DNA of 64,000 nt. Source: Actinokineospora sp. NBRC 105648 (GTDB lineage Bacteria; Actinomycetota; Actinomycetes; Mycobacteriales; Pseudonocardiaceae). The notes beneath the pieces are model-generated. The model searched no databases and had not been told where the DNA came from. It saw only the letters and a list, made by a program, of their open reading frames with translations. Where the stretch lies: positions 59,922-123,921 of the forward strand of contig NZ_BSTR01000023.1 in assembly GCF_030269645.1 (NCBI RefSeq). Direction: 5' to 3'. Position numbers and translations under genes: made by a program. The number at the start of each line of letters is the position of its first letter. Position 1 is the first letter of the stretch. Shown piece by piece: positions 20,240 through 29,926 of this stretch.

Positions 20240-23200
20240 GTGCGCGTTCGAGTATCGGTCCGCGATCCACGGATCGATCGTCCGCAGGACGTCGCGATCG
20301 AGTGCGACCCCGACCACCGGGTGGGGGAGGTGCTCGACCTGGTGGCTGGATCCCTCGGTCTGTCAGGGAATCCGGCCGTGGACGGTGCCGTGGCGGACCG
20401 GTCGACCACCATGGGCGACTCCGCGGTGCGCGACGGGTGCCTGCTCGACTACTCGGGTTTGTCCCGCGCACCGGCCGCGTCCCGGCGGGGGCCCCTCCTG
20501 CGCGTGCTGTCCGGCGCGGACACGGGCCAGGTCCTGCCCTTGGAACGGGGTCGGGCGGTTGTCGTCGGACGCGGACCGGGGGTCGACCTCGACCTGGCCG
20601 ACACCGACGTCTCACGCATGCACGCGTCTGTGCGCTGGCTGGGGGACCGCACGGAGGTCGTCGACCTGGGATCGGTGAACAAGACCAGGATCAGCCACGC
20701 CGGGCGGTTCGCCGACGTGCCCTTCCTCGACAAACACCGCCCGGTCGACCTGCCGCCGGGGGAACGGTTCCAGGTGGGCGGTGTGCGGCTGGCCGTGGAG
20801 GTCTCCGGCGACCCCGCCGTCACCCGACCGGACGGCCAGGGCCGCCTCATGCTCAACCGCGCACCCAGGCACCGCGTCCCCGCGCCGACCGGGAGCATCG
20901 CGCTACCGAGCACGCCCTCGGCGCTGGAACCGATGCGCGTCCCGATCCTGTTGCCCGCCTTGGCCGCATTGGTCCCCGGCGTCGTCCTCGCCCTCGTCTT
21001 CGGACACATGATCTACCTGTTGTTCGCCATCCTGTCACCGCTGACCGCACTCGGCATGTGGTGGCAGGGAAAGCGGACCGAGCGGACGCGGAAGGTCCGC
21101 GTCGAGGGTGAGTACGCGGAGAAGGTCGGCGCCGCCCGCCGCCTCGCCCTGGCGCACACCGACGACGAGGACGCCCACCTCCGGGGCGAGTGGCCGGAAC
21201 CGCGGGGCCTGCTGCGGGCGGCCATGGACCGCACGTCCGCGCTGTGGCAGCGGCTCCCCGCGGACGACGACTGGCTCCGGATCCGGCTCGGCACCGCCTC
21301 CCGGCCGCCGTCGGTGCCGATGACCGGCCCGATCCCCGTGAAGGACTGGCCCGCGCTGTCGCTTGTCGACGCACCGCACGGCGTCGACCTCGGTTCGGCG
21401 GGGGCGCTGGGGATCGCGGGCGCGCCGGGGGAGATCGCTGGTGTGCTCGACTGGGTCCTGCTCCAGACCGCTGTGCTGCACGGCCCGGACCTGCGGATCG
21501 CGGTCATCGCCCCGAACGCGCCCGGACTGGCCTGGGCGCGGTGGCTCCCGCACGTCCGGCGCGCCGACGGTTCGGTCCGCGCGGCGTGGACCGACGACAC
21601 CGTCGCCCCCCTGGTCGCCGAACTGACCGCCGCGATCACCCGGAACCAGGACGGCCGCACCGCAGTGCGACCGCACACCCTGGTTGTGCTGGTGGGGACG
21701 GCCCGGCTCGGTGCCCGCTCCGAGGTGGCGGCGCTGCTGCGCGACGGGGCGGCGGCAGGTCTGCGATTCGTCTGCGTCGACTCCGGTGTCGCGGGTCTGC
21801 CCGCCCAGTGCACAGCGGTGCTGTCGGTGGGCGCGCCGGCGCGCCTGTGGGTGTCCGGTCGCGACGAGGTCACCCTGGCCCCCGACCGCGTCGACCCGGT
21901 GTCCGCGGAGGACGCAGCGCGGTCCTTGGCCCCGTTGAGACTAGTGGGCTCAGGGGCGGACGCGGGCTTCCCCGACGTCGTCAGGCTCGGAGACCTGATG
22001 CCTGACACCACGCCCGCCGTGCTCGCTGCCCGGTGGGCGACCGCCGCGGACGAGACGTCGGTCCCAGTGGGTGTCGATCCGGCGGGCCCGGTCTCCATCG
22101 ACATCTCCGACGGAGACCGCGCGCACGGCCCGCACGGCGTTGTCGTCGGGCGCCCGGGATCCGGCAAGAGCGAATTCCTGATCACGCTGCTCACCAGCCT
22201 CGCCGTCGCGAACCCGCCCTCGCGCCTGAACTTCCTCTTCGTCGACTACAAGGGTGGCGCCACCTTCCGCGATCTGCGCAGGCTCCCGCACGTCGTCGGC
22301 GAGGTCACCAACCTGAGCGGTTCGCCGACAAGGGTGCTCACCTCGCTCAGGACGGAGCTCGACCGCAGGGAGGTCCTCTTCGATCGCGCGGGCGTCGGCA
22401 ACTTCACCGACTACGGCCTGGCTGCAGAGGCCGACACCACGCTGCCACCACTGGCCAGGCTGGTCATCGTCATCGACGAGTTCGCCGAATTGAACGCGCG
22501 CGTGCCCAAGGTGGTCGAGGAGTTGGTCAGCGTCACCCGCAAGGGCAGGTCCGTCGGTGTGCACCTGATCCTGGCCACGCAGGTCGCGGGTGACGTAGGC
22601 GGCTCGATGATCGCGAACATGCGGATGCGCGTATGCCTGCGCGTGTTCAGCACCTCCGACAGCAGCAAAATCCTCAACGGCCGGGACGACGCCGCGCTGA
22701 TGCCTGCCGGGCAGGCGGGACGGGCCTTCGTCCTGCGCGAGGACGAACTCCGCGAGGTCCAGCCCGCGTGGTCCGCGGCACCGGCTGGTGATGCCACGGC
22801 GCTGCCTGCCAGGGCTGTGCCGCTGCACTGGGATGACACAGCCCTCCCGGCGCGGGGCAAGAGCGAGTCGAACGCGCTGCACACCGATCTGCACGACCTC
22901 CTCGACCGCATCGCCGTTGCCGCCGAGCAGACCGGTCTGGTGCCGCCGCACCGGCCGTGGGTGGACCCGCTGCCGAGGGTCTTGACCCTCGATGAGCTGA
23001 TGCCCGTGCCGGACGGCATGCTGCTCGGCTGCCGCGACGAGCCGCTGCACCAGCGGCAGGACCAGTTCTCCCTCCCGCTCGGCACGGGCAACCTGCTGGT
23101 CATCGGCGGGGCCGGGACCGGCAGGTCCACTGCGCTGCGCGGCATCGCGGCGGGGCTGGTGGCCGCAGGGCCGGTGGCGATCTACGCCGTCGACGGTGCC

Positions 23201-24436
23201 CGCGGTCTCGCCGACCTCGCCGGGTTGCCGCAGTGCGGCGCGGTCATCCCCGCGGACGAGACCTGGCGGATCGACCGGCTGTTCGACCGGTTGGAGGCCA
23301 CGACCCGCGAACGGCTGGACCTGTTGTCGGAGAGCGGTTTCGCGTCACTGGCGGAATGGCGCGCCGTCGACCCCGTCCTGGCGCCTGTCCACATCGTCGT
23401 GTTCGTCGACGACGCCGACACGCTCCACCCCGACCGCTCGGGCCGGTTCGACCGGCTCACCGCGCTCTCCGTCGGTGCCCAACGGGCGGGGATCACGTTC
23501 TGCCTGTCCACTCGCGACACCACGTTCTCCCGCCCCTACCTGCGGCCCTTCGCGCACCAGCTCTGCCTGCGGGTGGCGGACGGTTCGAGGGTGGGTGTGA
23601 TCGAGCTGCCCAGGGGAGTGGACGTCACCGCCCTGCCCGCACCCGGCCGGGCGGTCTGGTGTGCGGACGGCACCGAGGTCCAGTTCCCGGTGCTCACCGG
23701 TGATCTCACCGGACCCGCCCAGCGCCAGGCCTTCCTGGCGCACGTCGAGCGGGCGGTCGTCGGCCCGGACGCCCGGCCCGCGCCGTTCCGGGTCGACGGC
23801 CTGCCGAAGAAGACCACTCTCGCCGAGGTCCTGCGCGCCCCGGGCAAGGCCCCGGCCGGGTTCCCGGTCCTCTTCGGCCTCTCGGGTGACGAGGTAGGCC
23901 AGCACTGGGTCGACGCCGCCGAGGCGGGTGGGGTCATCACGGTGGCGGGGCCGCCCAAGTCCGGTCGGAGCACGGCGGTCAGCACCATGGCCGTGTCGCT
24001 TGCCCGCACCGGGGTGAAGGTCGTGCTGGTGCGCGATCGCGCGTGCCCGGAACACGGGTGGGCGGCCGCCGACGGCGTGGACATCGTTTCCCCAGACCGC
24101 CTGGCCGACCTGGTCGGTTCGGGGATCGGGGCGGTCGTCGTCGATGACGCCGACCGGGTGGTCATCCCGGATGAGGTGGTGGCCCGCCTCGGCGGCGCCG
24201 ACGGGCCACTGCTGATCGGCTCCGCCCAGCTCGACCGGCTGCCTGCCTTGTTCGGGGCGACGGCGCTGGTCAAGAAGCTGGCGGCCACCGAGACGGGTGT
24301 GCTGCTCGCGCCGACGCGGGGGACGTTCCTCGGAGTGACCTTCGGTGCCGAGGCTCTCTTCGCCTGCCCACCCGGGCGAGGTCACTTCGTCGGCAGGGCG
24401 GGCAGGGTCGTCGGTCAGGTCCCGCTGCCCGGCTGA
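20240..24436 (+). CDS. FHA domain-containing EccC/FtsK-SpoIIIE-type secretion ATPase (module 1)
   Basis: 1398 residues: an N-terminal ubiquitin-like stretch (about 1-75), an FHA phosphothreonine-binding domain (about 100-175, VVVGRGPG ... SRMHASV), two membrane helices (about 233-273), then three FtsK/SpoIIIE ATPase domains. The first Walker A is canonical (GRPGSGKSE, near 637) with downstream FVDYKGG and Walker B VIVIDEFAEL. The second (GGAGTGRST, near 955) and third (GPPKSGRST, near 1236) have Arg instead of the catalytic Lys. The combination matches T7SS EccC of Gram-positive bacteria. FHA and kinase next to each other suggest phospho-regulated gating. EccB, EccD, EccE and MycP genes are absent nearby. 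Its 3' end overlaps the convergent gene by 22 bases. Confidence 0.93.
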   Translation: MRVRVSVRDPRIDRPQDVAIECDPDHRVGEVLDLVAGSLGLSGNPAVDGAVADRSTTMGDSAVRDGCLLDYSGLSRAPAASRRGPLLRVLSGADTGQVLPLERGRAVVVGRGPGVDLDLADTDVSRMHASVRWLGDRTEVVDLGSVNKTRISHAGRFADVPFLDKHRPVDLPPGERFQVGGVRLAVEVSGDPAVTRPDGQGRLMLNRAPRHRVPAPTGSIALPSTPSALEPMRVPILLPALAALVPGVVLALVFGHMIYLLFAILSPLTALGMWWQGKRTERTRKVRVEGEYAEKVGAARRLALAHTDDEDAHLRGEWPEPRGLLRAAMDRTSALWQRLPADDDWLRIRLGTASRPPSVPMTGPIPVKDWPALSLVDAPHGVDLGSAGALGIAGAPGEIAGVLDWVLLQTAVLHGPDLRIAVIAPNAPGLAWARWLPHVRRADGSVRAAWTDDTVAPLVAELTAAITRNQDGRTAVRPHTLVVLVGTARLGARSEVAALLRDGAAAGLRFVCVDSGVAGLPAQCTAVLSVGAPARLWVSGRDEVTLAPDRVDPVSAEDAARSLAPLRLVGSGADAGFPDVVRLGDLMPDTTPAVLAARWATAADETSVPVGVDPAGPVSIDISDGDRAHGPHGVVVGRPGSGKSEFLITLLTSLAVANPPSRLNFLFVDYKGGATFRDLRRLPHVVGEVTNLSGSPTRVLTSLRTELDRREVLFDRAGVGNFTDYGLAAEADTTLPPLARLVIVIDEFAELNARVPKVVEELVSVTRKGRSVGVHLILATQVAGDVGGSMIANMRMRVCLRVFSTSDSSKILNGRDDAALMPAGQAGRAFVLREDELREVQPAWSAAPAGDATALPARAVPLHWDDTALPARGKSESNALHTDLHDLLDRIAVAAEQTGLVPPHRPWVDPLPRVLTLDELMPVPDGMLLGCRDEPLHQRQDQFSLPLGTGNLLVIGGAGTGRSTALRGIAAGLVAAGPVAIYAVDGARGLADLAGLPQCGAVIPADETWRIDRLFDRLEATTRERLDLLSESGFASLAEWRAVDPVLAPVHIVVFVDDADTLHPDRSGRFDRLTALSVGAQRAGITFCLSTRDTTFSRPYLRPFAHQLCLRVADGSRVGVIELPRGVDVTALPAPGRAVWCADGTEVQFPVLTGDLTGPAQRQAFLAHVERAVVGPDARPAPFRVDGLPKKTTLAEVLRAPGKAPAGFPVLFGLSGDEVGQHWVDAAEAGGVITVAGPPKSGRSTAVSTMAVSLARTGVKVVLVRDRACPEHGWAAADGVDIVSPDRLADLVGSGIGAVVVDDADRVVIPDEVVARLGGADGPLLIGSAQLDRLPALFGATALVKKLAATETGVLLAPTRGTFLGVTFGAEALFACPPGRGHFVGRAGRVVGQVPLPG

Positions 24437-25035
24437 CCGGCCGCGGGTCGGCCTGCGGTCATCGCCAGGGTGTCGGCGATCGTGCGGAAGATCGTCGCGA
24501 ACTCGTCCGCCAGGTCCACGTTGGGGGTGAGGAAAGACAAGACGGCGGCGCGGTCGGCGCCGGGGAAAGGGATGAAGTACCGGTGGAACAGCGCAGGCAC
24601 CGGCTCGGTCCACTCCGGACGGTTCAGTTCGATCCGCCCGGTGGCCAGCACCGCGGTCCCCGCCGCGAGTTCGACCCCGGTGACCTCCAAGTCGTCCTTC
24701 GCCGACAGCGCCCGGCGGATGCCCGCGATCCCGTCTACCGGCGGGGAGATCGCCAGCAGGACGTTGGCGGTGAGGACCAGCGGTTCTCCACCGGCCGCCG
24801 CCTCGACCACGTCGGTGTAGCACCCGGCCAGCACGATGTCGGCCATCGCGGACAACCTGCGCAGTTCGGCCGTCACCGGTGCCGCGATCCGGTCGAGCAC
24901 GGCCAGGTCGACCCGGTCGCCCCACTGCTCGACCGCCGTCCGGCGCAGGTCCGCGGCGATGTCCTCCACCCGGGGGTCGAGTTCCAGCCACTCCTTCGGC
25001 AGCCGCAGTGCCACCGATCCCGTCACCGCGGTCAT
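24415..25035 (-). CDS. T7SS-module accessory protein, Mog1/PsbP-like?
   Basis: 206 residues, no signal peptide and no membrane helix. An N-terminal helical half (about 1-90) is followed by an alternating beta/alpha part ending with FIPFPGADRAAVLSFLTPN and a terminal helix FATIFRTIADTL. That last pattern recalls the Mog1/PsbP/LpqN fold, but I would not rely on it. It is the third gene of a coupled operon (ATGA overlap with the 484-residue protein) and occupies the same place as the 303-residue protein at 45017-45928 in module 2. A chaperone or immunity role for the secreted partner is possible. Tail-to-tail overlap with the ATPase gene is unusual and well supported by both reading frames. Confidence 0.7.
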   Translation of the reverse strand: MTAVTGSVALRLPKEWLELDPRVEDIAADLRRTAVEQWGDRVDLAVLDRIAAPVTAELRRLSAMADIVLAGCYTDVVEAAAGGEPLVLTANVLLAISPPVDGIAGIRRALSAKDDLEVTGVELAAGTAVLATGRIELNRPEWTEPVPALFHRYFIPFPGADRAAVLSFLTPNVDLADEFATIFRTIADTLAMTAGRPAAGQPGSGT

Positions 25036-26486
25036 CTCCTACCTCCCAGGACGTCCTCGCCGACGCCGACCACCACGTCGGTGATGAGGTCGACGCCGTT
25101 CTCGGCGACGTTCGCCTCGACCGAAGTCGGGTCGGACGGATCTCCGCCCTGCAACATCTCCACCGTCTTGCTGATCCCCTTCCCGGTGTCGGCGCCGAAG
25201 GCACCCAGTTCGAGCAACGCCTTGGCGTCTTGGGCGATCGCGGCGTTCTCCCTGAGGAGTCTGAAGTGGGGGGTCACCTTCGGCGCGACTTCCACCGTCT
25301 CCCAGAGGACCTTCCGCGCCACCCCATCGAGGTGGGTGTTGTTGTCGAAGCTCAGCGTCCGCTTGACGTCGCGCAGACCTTCTATCAGTTCGCTGCCGGA
25401 GACCAGCGGCTTGCCCTTGGGGGAGCCCGCGAACAGCTTGGTCGTCACGCCGGTGACCACCATGTCGACACCCGCGTCGATCATGTCCCCCTGCTTTCCC
25501 GGATCCGCTGCGGCCTGTGCCATCCGCCCGCCGAGCGCGGCGGCCTTGAATGCCAGCCCGGTCCCGGTCATGACCCGGTTGACCGTCGCGCCGAGCGCGA
25601 GCCCGGCCGCCAGGCCCGCGGGCCCACCGATCAGGAAGCCCCCCGCCGCGCAGGCTATGACGGCCACCGGAGCGAGCGAGAGCAGCACGTCACCCGCGGC
25701 GGAAAGGAAGTCGACGAACTCGTCGAACCCCTTGGAGGTCACCAGTTCGATGACACCGTCGTGCGCCCGCTCGAGGAAGTTCCTGGGCTGGATCCCCTCG
25801 TCACTGGCTTCGTCCAACGCCCGCACGGCCCGGTGCGCGGCGCTGTCGCGCTGTTCGGCGGCGCTCTCGGCGAGTCGCCGCGCGGCGGTGAAGCGGTCGT
25901 CCGCCGACTCCGCGTCGGTGCCTGCCCGCTCGGCCCGCCGGTCGGCGTCCTGCCTGGCCGCCTCGGCCTCCGACGCGGTCCGCCCCTGTCGCTCGGCCTC
26001 GCCGAGGTGCAGGTTGGCAGTGGCCAGGTCACCGGTCATCTCGGCGGCGCCGCGGGCTGTGTTCGCGAGCATCTGCCGCGCCCTGGCCTTCGTGGCGGCG
26101 TCCGCGAGGGCTCGCGCCGCCGTCCGCTCGGTGTGTTCACGACCGCGCGCCCCGTCCCTGTCGGCGACGGCACTGTCCGCGTCGCGACCCGCCCGCCGCG
26201 CGATGTCCTGGGCCTCGCCGAGCGCGGTGGCGTAGGACAACAGCGCCGCGCGCGCGTCATCGTGGGAGTGCTGCAGCTTCGTCAGGTCGTCGCACGCCTG
26301 TTCCAACGTGGTCCGGAACGCGAGTGCGGCCTGCCCCGTCCAGATGTCGTCCACCTCGCTGCCCGCTATCCGGTGCAGGGCCTTGTTCGCCAGCTCCGCC
26401 GTGGTGGACACAGTCCCGAACAACGCCGCAACCCGCCGAACCCCGTCCGGCTCACCTGGCGTGGGGTCGTACCCGAGGGCGCTCAC
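25032..26486 (-). CDS. long WXG100-like protein with coiled coil and C-terminal domain, likely T7SS substrate (module 1)
   Basis: 484 residues. The first 100 look like a WXG-type helical hairpin with WTG (DDIWTGQAALAF) at the turn. Residues about 100-230 are an Ala/Arg/Glu/Asp-rich coiled coil. A hydrophobic Gly/Ala-rich stretch (about 265-320) could insert into a membrane, and the C-terminal 160 residues form a separate domain of no known family. This layout (WXG, long helix, C-terminal cargo) resembles LXG-like or polymorphic T7SS effectors. No catalytic motif is visible in the tail, so toxin activity is only a hypothesis. ATGA overlap with the preceding small gene. Confidence 0.75.
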   Translation of the reverse strand: MSALGYDPTPGEPDGVRRVAALFGTVSTTAELANKALHRIAGSEVDDIWTGQAALAFRTTLEQACDDLTKLQHSHDDARAALLSYATALGEAQDIARRAGRDADSAVADRDGARGREHTERTAARALADAATKARARQMLANTARGAAEMTGDLATANLHLGEAERQGRTASEAEAARQDADRRAERAGTDAESADDRFTAARRLAESAAEQRDSAAHRAVRALDEASDEGIQPRNFLERAHDGVIELVTSKGFDEFVDFLSAAGDVLLSLAPVAVIACAAGGFLIGGPAGLAAGLALGATVNRVMTGTGLAFKAAALGGRMAQAAADPGKQGDMIDAGVDMVVTGVTTKLFAGSPKGKPLVSGSELIEGLRDVKRTLSFDNNTHLDGVARKVLWETVEVAPKVTPHFRLLRENAAIAQDAKALLELGAFGADTGKGISKTVEMLQGGDPSDPTSVEANVAENGVDLITDVVVGVGEDVLGGRR

Positions 26487-26779
26487 CTGGTGAACCCGAC
26501 GAACGCGTTCGTGCCTGCCTGCTCGACCTCGGCGTACATCCGCAGAGCCGCCTCCAACGAGTCGATGGTGCTGCCCAGGTTGTCCCTGATCCGCTCCCGC
26601 CCATCATCCCACCGGTCGACAAACCGGGCCACGGCCCTGCTCACCGGCACCGACCCGCTGACCGCCTCGTCGAGGCGCTGCCCCCGCTGCCCTCCCAGAT
26701 CGTCGCGCAGCGACCGCAGCTCGCCGAGCAACCGCGCCACCGCACCGACATCGACCGCGAAACCAGCACCATCGGCCAC
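26483..26779 (-). CDS. small WXG/Esx-like helical protein (module 1)
   Basis: 98 residues, mostly helical, with hydrophobic heptads and a WDD turn near the middle (FVDRWDDGRERIRDNL), similar in size and shape to Esx-type partners but without an exact WXG. GTG 26779 is chosen because GAGGGAGGGG lies just upstream; a longer frame from 26803 lacks such a site. It leads the three-gene minus-strand operon. The equivalent gene in module 2 is 46659-46967. It may pair with the WXG-like N-terminus of the next protein. Confidence 0.7.
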   Translation of the reverse strand: MADGAGFAVDVGAVARLLGELRSLRDDLGGQRGQRLDEAVSGSVPVSRAVARFVDRWDDGRERIRDNLGSTIDSLEAALRMYAEVEQAGTNAFVGFTR

Positions 26780-26969
26780 TGGGCAACCCCTCCCTCGTCT
26801 CACCGGAGATCGTGCCCGCCTCGGGTGCCGTTACGACGTGGCCTCCGACGGAGGCCCGCCGTTGTGGTGCACCTTTCTGCCGTGTGATCCGAAGAAGCTC
26901 GGCTCGAGGAAAAGGAGAGGCGATGGAAGGTGAAAGTCCTCCGGCGAGGCCTGTGTCAGTTTGGCAGGT

Positions 26970-27613
26970 TCAGGCGGTGGAAGCATCTGCTTGGAGGAGT
27001 TCGGTGAATACCTCGCTTGGTTTCTTCCAGTGGTGGAGTTTACGGGTCGGTCGTTGATCTCCGCGGCGATGGCGGCGAGGTAGGTGGGGTCGCTGGTGAT
27101 CTCGACGCCTGTGGGCAGGTACTCGCGGACGATGCGGTTGAGGTTCTCGTTGCTGCCGCGTTCCCAGGGTGAGTGCGGGTGGGCGAAGAACACCGGCAAA
27201 CCTGTCGCTGTGACATCGGAGTGCAGAGCCATTTCCGACCCGCAGTCCCACGTCAACGACCGCTTCACCGTTGCGGGGAGGTCGCCGACGGCGGCGATGA
27301 TCGCCTGGGTCACGGTCAGCGAGTGCCGCCCGGTCAGCGGGATGAGGATGAGGAACCGGCTGGTGCGCTCGACCAGGGTCGTCACCGCGGTTGTGCCGCC
27401 CTTGCCGATCACCAGGTCCCCTTCCCGGTGACCAGGCACAGCACGGCCTTCGACCTCGTCGGGGCGTTCGTCGATGTAGTGGGGCTCCCGGATCCGCGGT
27501 GCCGGTGCGGGGCGCGGACCGGTCCGTTTCGTGCGGCTGGTGCGCAACGCGATCAACTCCCGGCGCAGCGTCGCGACCGGTTGGGCGTAACTCCTGCTCA
27601 ACCGGGACTGCAA
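26970..27613 (-). pseudogene. IS30-family transposase, truncated and frameshifted
   Basis: Minus strand. The DDE integrase core is readable: first Asp in REGDLVIGKGG, second in TWDCGSEM, Glu in ERGSNENLNR. Near 27050 a single-base shift moves the C-terminus (HHWKKPSEVFTELLQ) into another frame ending at 26970. The N-terminal helix-turn-helix half is missing; the coding sequence is cut at the IS256 end near 27611. The element is dead. Confidence 0.88.
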
Positions 27614-28975
27614 AACGTTCGGTGTAACTCCCGATCATGGAAGGCACCTGATGACCGACATGATGTCCGGCGGGAGAACGCCGAGAACTCGAAGCCCGCA
27701 ACCGGACTGGACGGCCTGGACGAGCAGCTCGTGGCGCAGTTGGTGAGCCACGCCCAGGCCAGTGGGCTGCAGCTGACCTGCGAGGGCGGGGTGCTGGCGC
27801 AGCTGACCAAGCGGCTGCTGGAGTCCGCGCTCGAGGGTGAGATCACCGACCACCTCGGCTATGACAAGCACGACCCAGTCGGCCGTGGGACCGGTAACTC
27901 GCGCAACGGCACCGGTCCAAGACCGTGCTCACCGACGTTGGCCCGGTCGAGATCGACGTGCCGCGTGACCGGGACGCTAGCTTCGAGCCGAAGATCGTGG
28001 CCAAGCGTCAGAAACGCCTGGGCGGGGTCGACGAGATGGTGATCTCCCTGGCCGCGAAGGGTCTCACGACCGGTGAGATCTCCGCGCACTTGGCCGAGGT
28101 CTACGGGGCCGAGGTGTCCCGGCAGACGATCTCCACGATCACCGACAAGGTCATCGAGGGCATGGTCGAGTGGCAGAACCGGCCCCTGGACCCGGTCTAT
28201 CCGGTGATCTTCATCGACGCCATCCACGTCAAGATCCGCGACGGGCAGGTCGCCAACCGGCCCATCTATGTCGCGCTCGCGGTCACCTCCGAGGGCCGCC
28301 GCGACATCCTCGGACTGTGGGCCGGCGACGGCGGCGAGGGCGCCAAGTACTGGCTGCACGTGCTCACCGAACTCGAGAACCAGGGCGTGGCTGACGTGCT
28401 CATGGTCGTCTGCGACGGCGTGACCGGCCTGCCGGATGCGATCACCACGGTCTGGCCGCAGACGATCACTCAGACTTGCGTGGTTCACTTGTTGCGCAAC
28501 ATTTTCGCTACGCCGGCCGTCAGCATTGGGACGCCATCGCCAAGGCGCTCAAGCCGGTCTATACCGCAGCCACCGAGGCCGCCGCGCGGGAGCGGTTCGC
28601 CGAGTTCGCGCAGGAGTGGGGCGGCAGGTGTCCGGCGATCGTGCGGTTGTGGGACAACGCCTGGGCGGAGTTCGTGCCGTTCCTGGTGTTCGATCCGGAG
28701 ATCCGGCGGGTGATCTGCTCGACCAACGCGATCGAGAGCGTTAACGCCCGCATCCGCCGCGCGGTCAAGGCCCGCGGGCACTTCCCGAACGAGCAAGCCG
28801 CGCTCAAGTGCGTCTACATGGCGAGCATGAGCCTCGACCCGACCGGCGCAGGCCGTAAACGCTGGACCATGCGGTGGAAACCCGCACTGAACGCGTTCGA
28901 GATCGCCTTCGACGGTCGCCTGGCCGCCGGACGCAAGTAGTTCCCCTTCAACCCGAGTTACACCGTTCGTTTGAT
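27611..28975 (+). mobile_element. IS256-family insertion sequence, inactive
   Basis: About 1.37 kb bounded by imperfect inverted repeats. The left end (from 27611) and the reverse complement of the right end (to 28975) share CGGTGTAACTC and an adjoining CAAA-containing stretch with two mismatches. No target duplication is visible: the left flank is the cut IS30 transposase and the right flank is cas3. It therefore probably marks a deletion or recombination junction rather than a simple insertion. Confidence 0.8.
27650..28940 (+). pseudogene. IS256-family (Mutator-type) transposase, two frameshifts
   Basis: Three consecutive frames read as one transposase: LDGLDEQLVAQLVSHAQ to GTGNSRNGT (until about 27915), then KTVLTDVGPVEIDVPRD through VFIDAIHVKIRD and VVCDGVTGLPDAI (until about 28495), then FRYAGRQHWDAI to the end with the catalytic Glu in STNAIESVNARIRR. 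The DDE residues are intact, but one-base shifts near 27915 and 28500 kill the product. This is recent decay, since the residues between the shifts are well conserved. Confidence 0.9.
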
Positions 28976-28979
28976 AGAC

Positions 28980-29594
28980 CCGTCCTTCGACGTCGACGCC
29001 GACCTGCTGGTCTCCGACCTTGCACCCATCGACCTGCTGCTGCAGCGGATCGGCCGACTGCACCGACACGACCGCGGCCAGCGGCCACTGTCGCTGCGAA
29101 CCCGACCGCCGTGATCACCGGGTTCACCGTCGCGGACGGAGCGGCCCCAGAGTTCCTCGGCAGCAGTGAGTTCATCTACGGTCGCCACCTGCTGCTGCGC
29201 ACCGCGGACCTCGTCCTGCGCGCCGAGGTCGACGGCTGGTCGGTGCCCGCCGACGTCCCGAAGCTGGTCGACGAGGTGTACAGCGGAACCGACGAAACCC
29301 GCACCCCGTGGCCGACGGACGAACTGGCCGCCAGGATGATCTGGGAAGACCGCGAAACCACTCGCGCCGAGGCCGCCGCGAACTACTTGCTCTCCGCACC
29401 CGGACAGTGGAGTGTCCCCACACTGGCCGGACTGCACTACGCCCCCGGGCGCGGAACCCAGGAACGGACCGAACTTGATGCCCTCGTGCGCGACGGCGAG
29501 GAGTCGATCGAGGTCGTCCTTCGACGCCCTCACCGCCGACCGCCTCACCCCGCGCGGCCTCCTCGGGCTCGTAGGACATGTGCTCAACCCTTGA
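28980..29594 (+). pseudogene. CRISPR-associated helicase Cas3, C-terminal remnant
   Basis: Directly beside the IS256 end the frame reads [19 protein letters not shown] then [14 protein letters not shown], i.e. the strand preceding helicase motif VI and motif VI itself as found in Cas3 of type I systems. After a one-base shift near 29090 it continues with [36 protein letters not shown] and SIEVVL, matching the C-terminal accessory domain of actinobacterial Cas3. Another shift near 29520 leads to the last 24 codons, ending at 29594. The HD nuclease and motifs I-V are missing. No other cas gene or CRISPR array is seen in the window. Subtype (I-E likely) is inferred. Confidence 0.75.
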
Positions 29595-29596
29595 GG

Positions 29597-29926
29597 TCAA
29601 GGTGGCACCGAGCGCTGTGCTCGGTGTGGGAGCACGCCCCGAGACAGCGAAAGTTGAGCCTCCGCAGGCTTTCACCTGCGAAGACTCCTCTGTCGGTCGG
29701 GCTGACAGGATTCGAACCTGCGACCCCTTGCCCCCCAGACGCGCCCCGATCATGGCCTGACCTGCGGAAACGCAGAAGGTGGTCTCCAATTCGGATGGCT
29801 TGCGGCATGTTCAGCGCACTTGACGGTCGGTCATGTAGGTACGAATCGCCGGTTTCGCTCCTGCTCCCGTGTGCGTTCGACTCCTCGGCGAGGCTCGTAC
29901 TGCGTCCGCACGAAAGTCGTACACCT
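29597..29926. repeat. diverged direct repeat, copy 1 (with tRNA-Pro 3' half)
   Basis: About 330 bases that recur at 54919-55233 in the same orientation, 25.3 kb away. The strongest identity runs from the tRNA-like core through GCGCCCCGATCATGGCCTGACC and ATGTTCAGCGCACTTGACGG to GAGGCTCGTACTGC. The left part is a degraded form of the terminator preserved in copy 2. It probably represents an attachment-site region of integrative elements. Confidence 0.75.
29698..29738 (-). other. tRNA-Pro(GGG) 3' half, putative att core (copy 1)
   Basis: On the minus strand, 41 bases match the anticodon loop to acceptor end of tRNA-Pro: CTGGGGG, the T arm GGTTCGAATCC, and acceptor strand CAGCCCG. The 5' half is absent; the bases beyond the anticodon loop are GC-rich and do not form a D arm, so this is not a working tRNA. 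It has one substitution relative to copy 2 (at 29731). Partial 3' tRNA copies of this kind are the hallmark of integration sites of actinomycete elements, several of which use tRNA-Pro. Confidence 0.7.

Noticed and set aside
20240..24436. Chromosome-segregation FtsK/SpoIIIE
   Set aside because: Three ATPase domains, an N-terminal FHA domain and lack of the gamma DNA-recognition domain fit T7SS EccC, not DNA translocases.
27611..28975. Active IS256 element
   Set aside because: Two frameshifts in the transposase and no target-site duplication.
29690..29750. Complete tRNA-Pro gene
   Set aside because: Only the half from anticodon loop to acceptor is present here and at 55017-55057; the D arm and 5' acceptor strand are missing.
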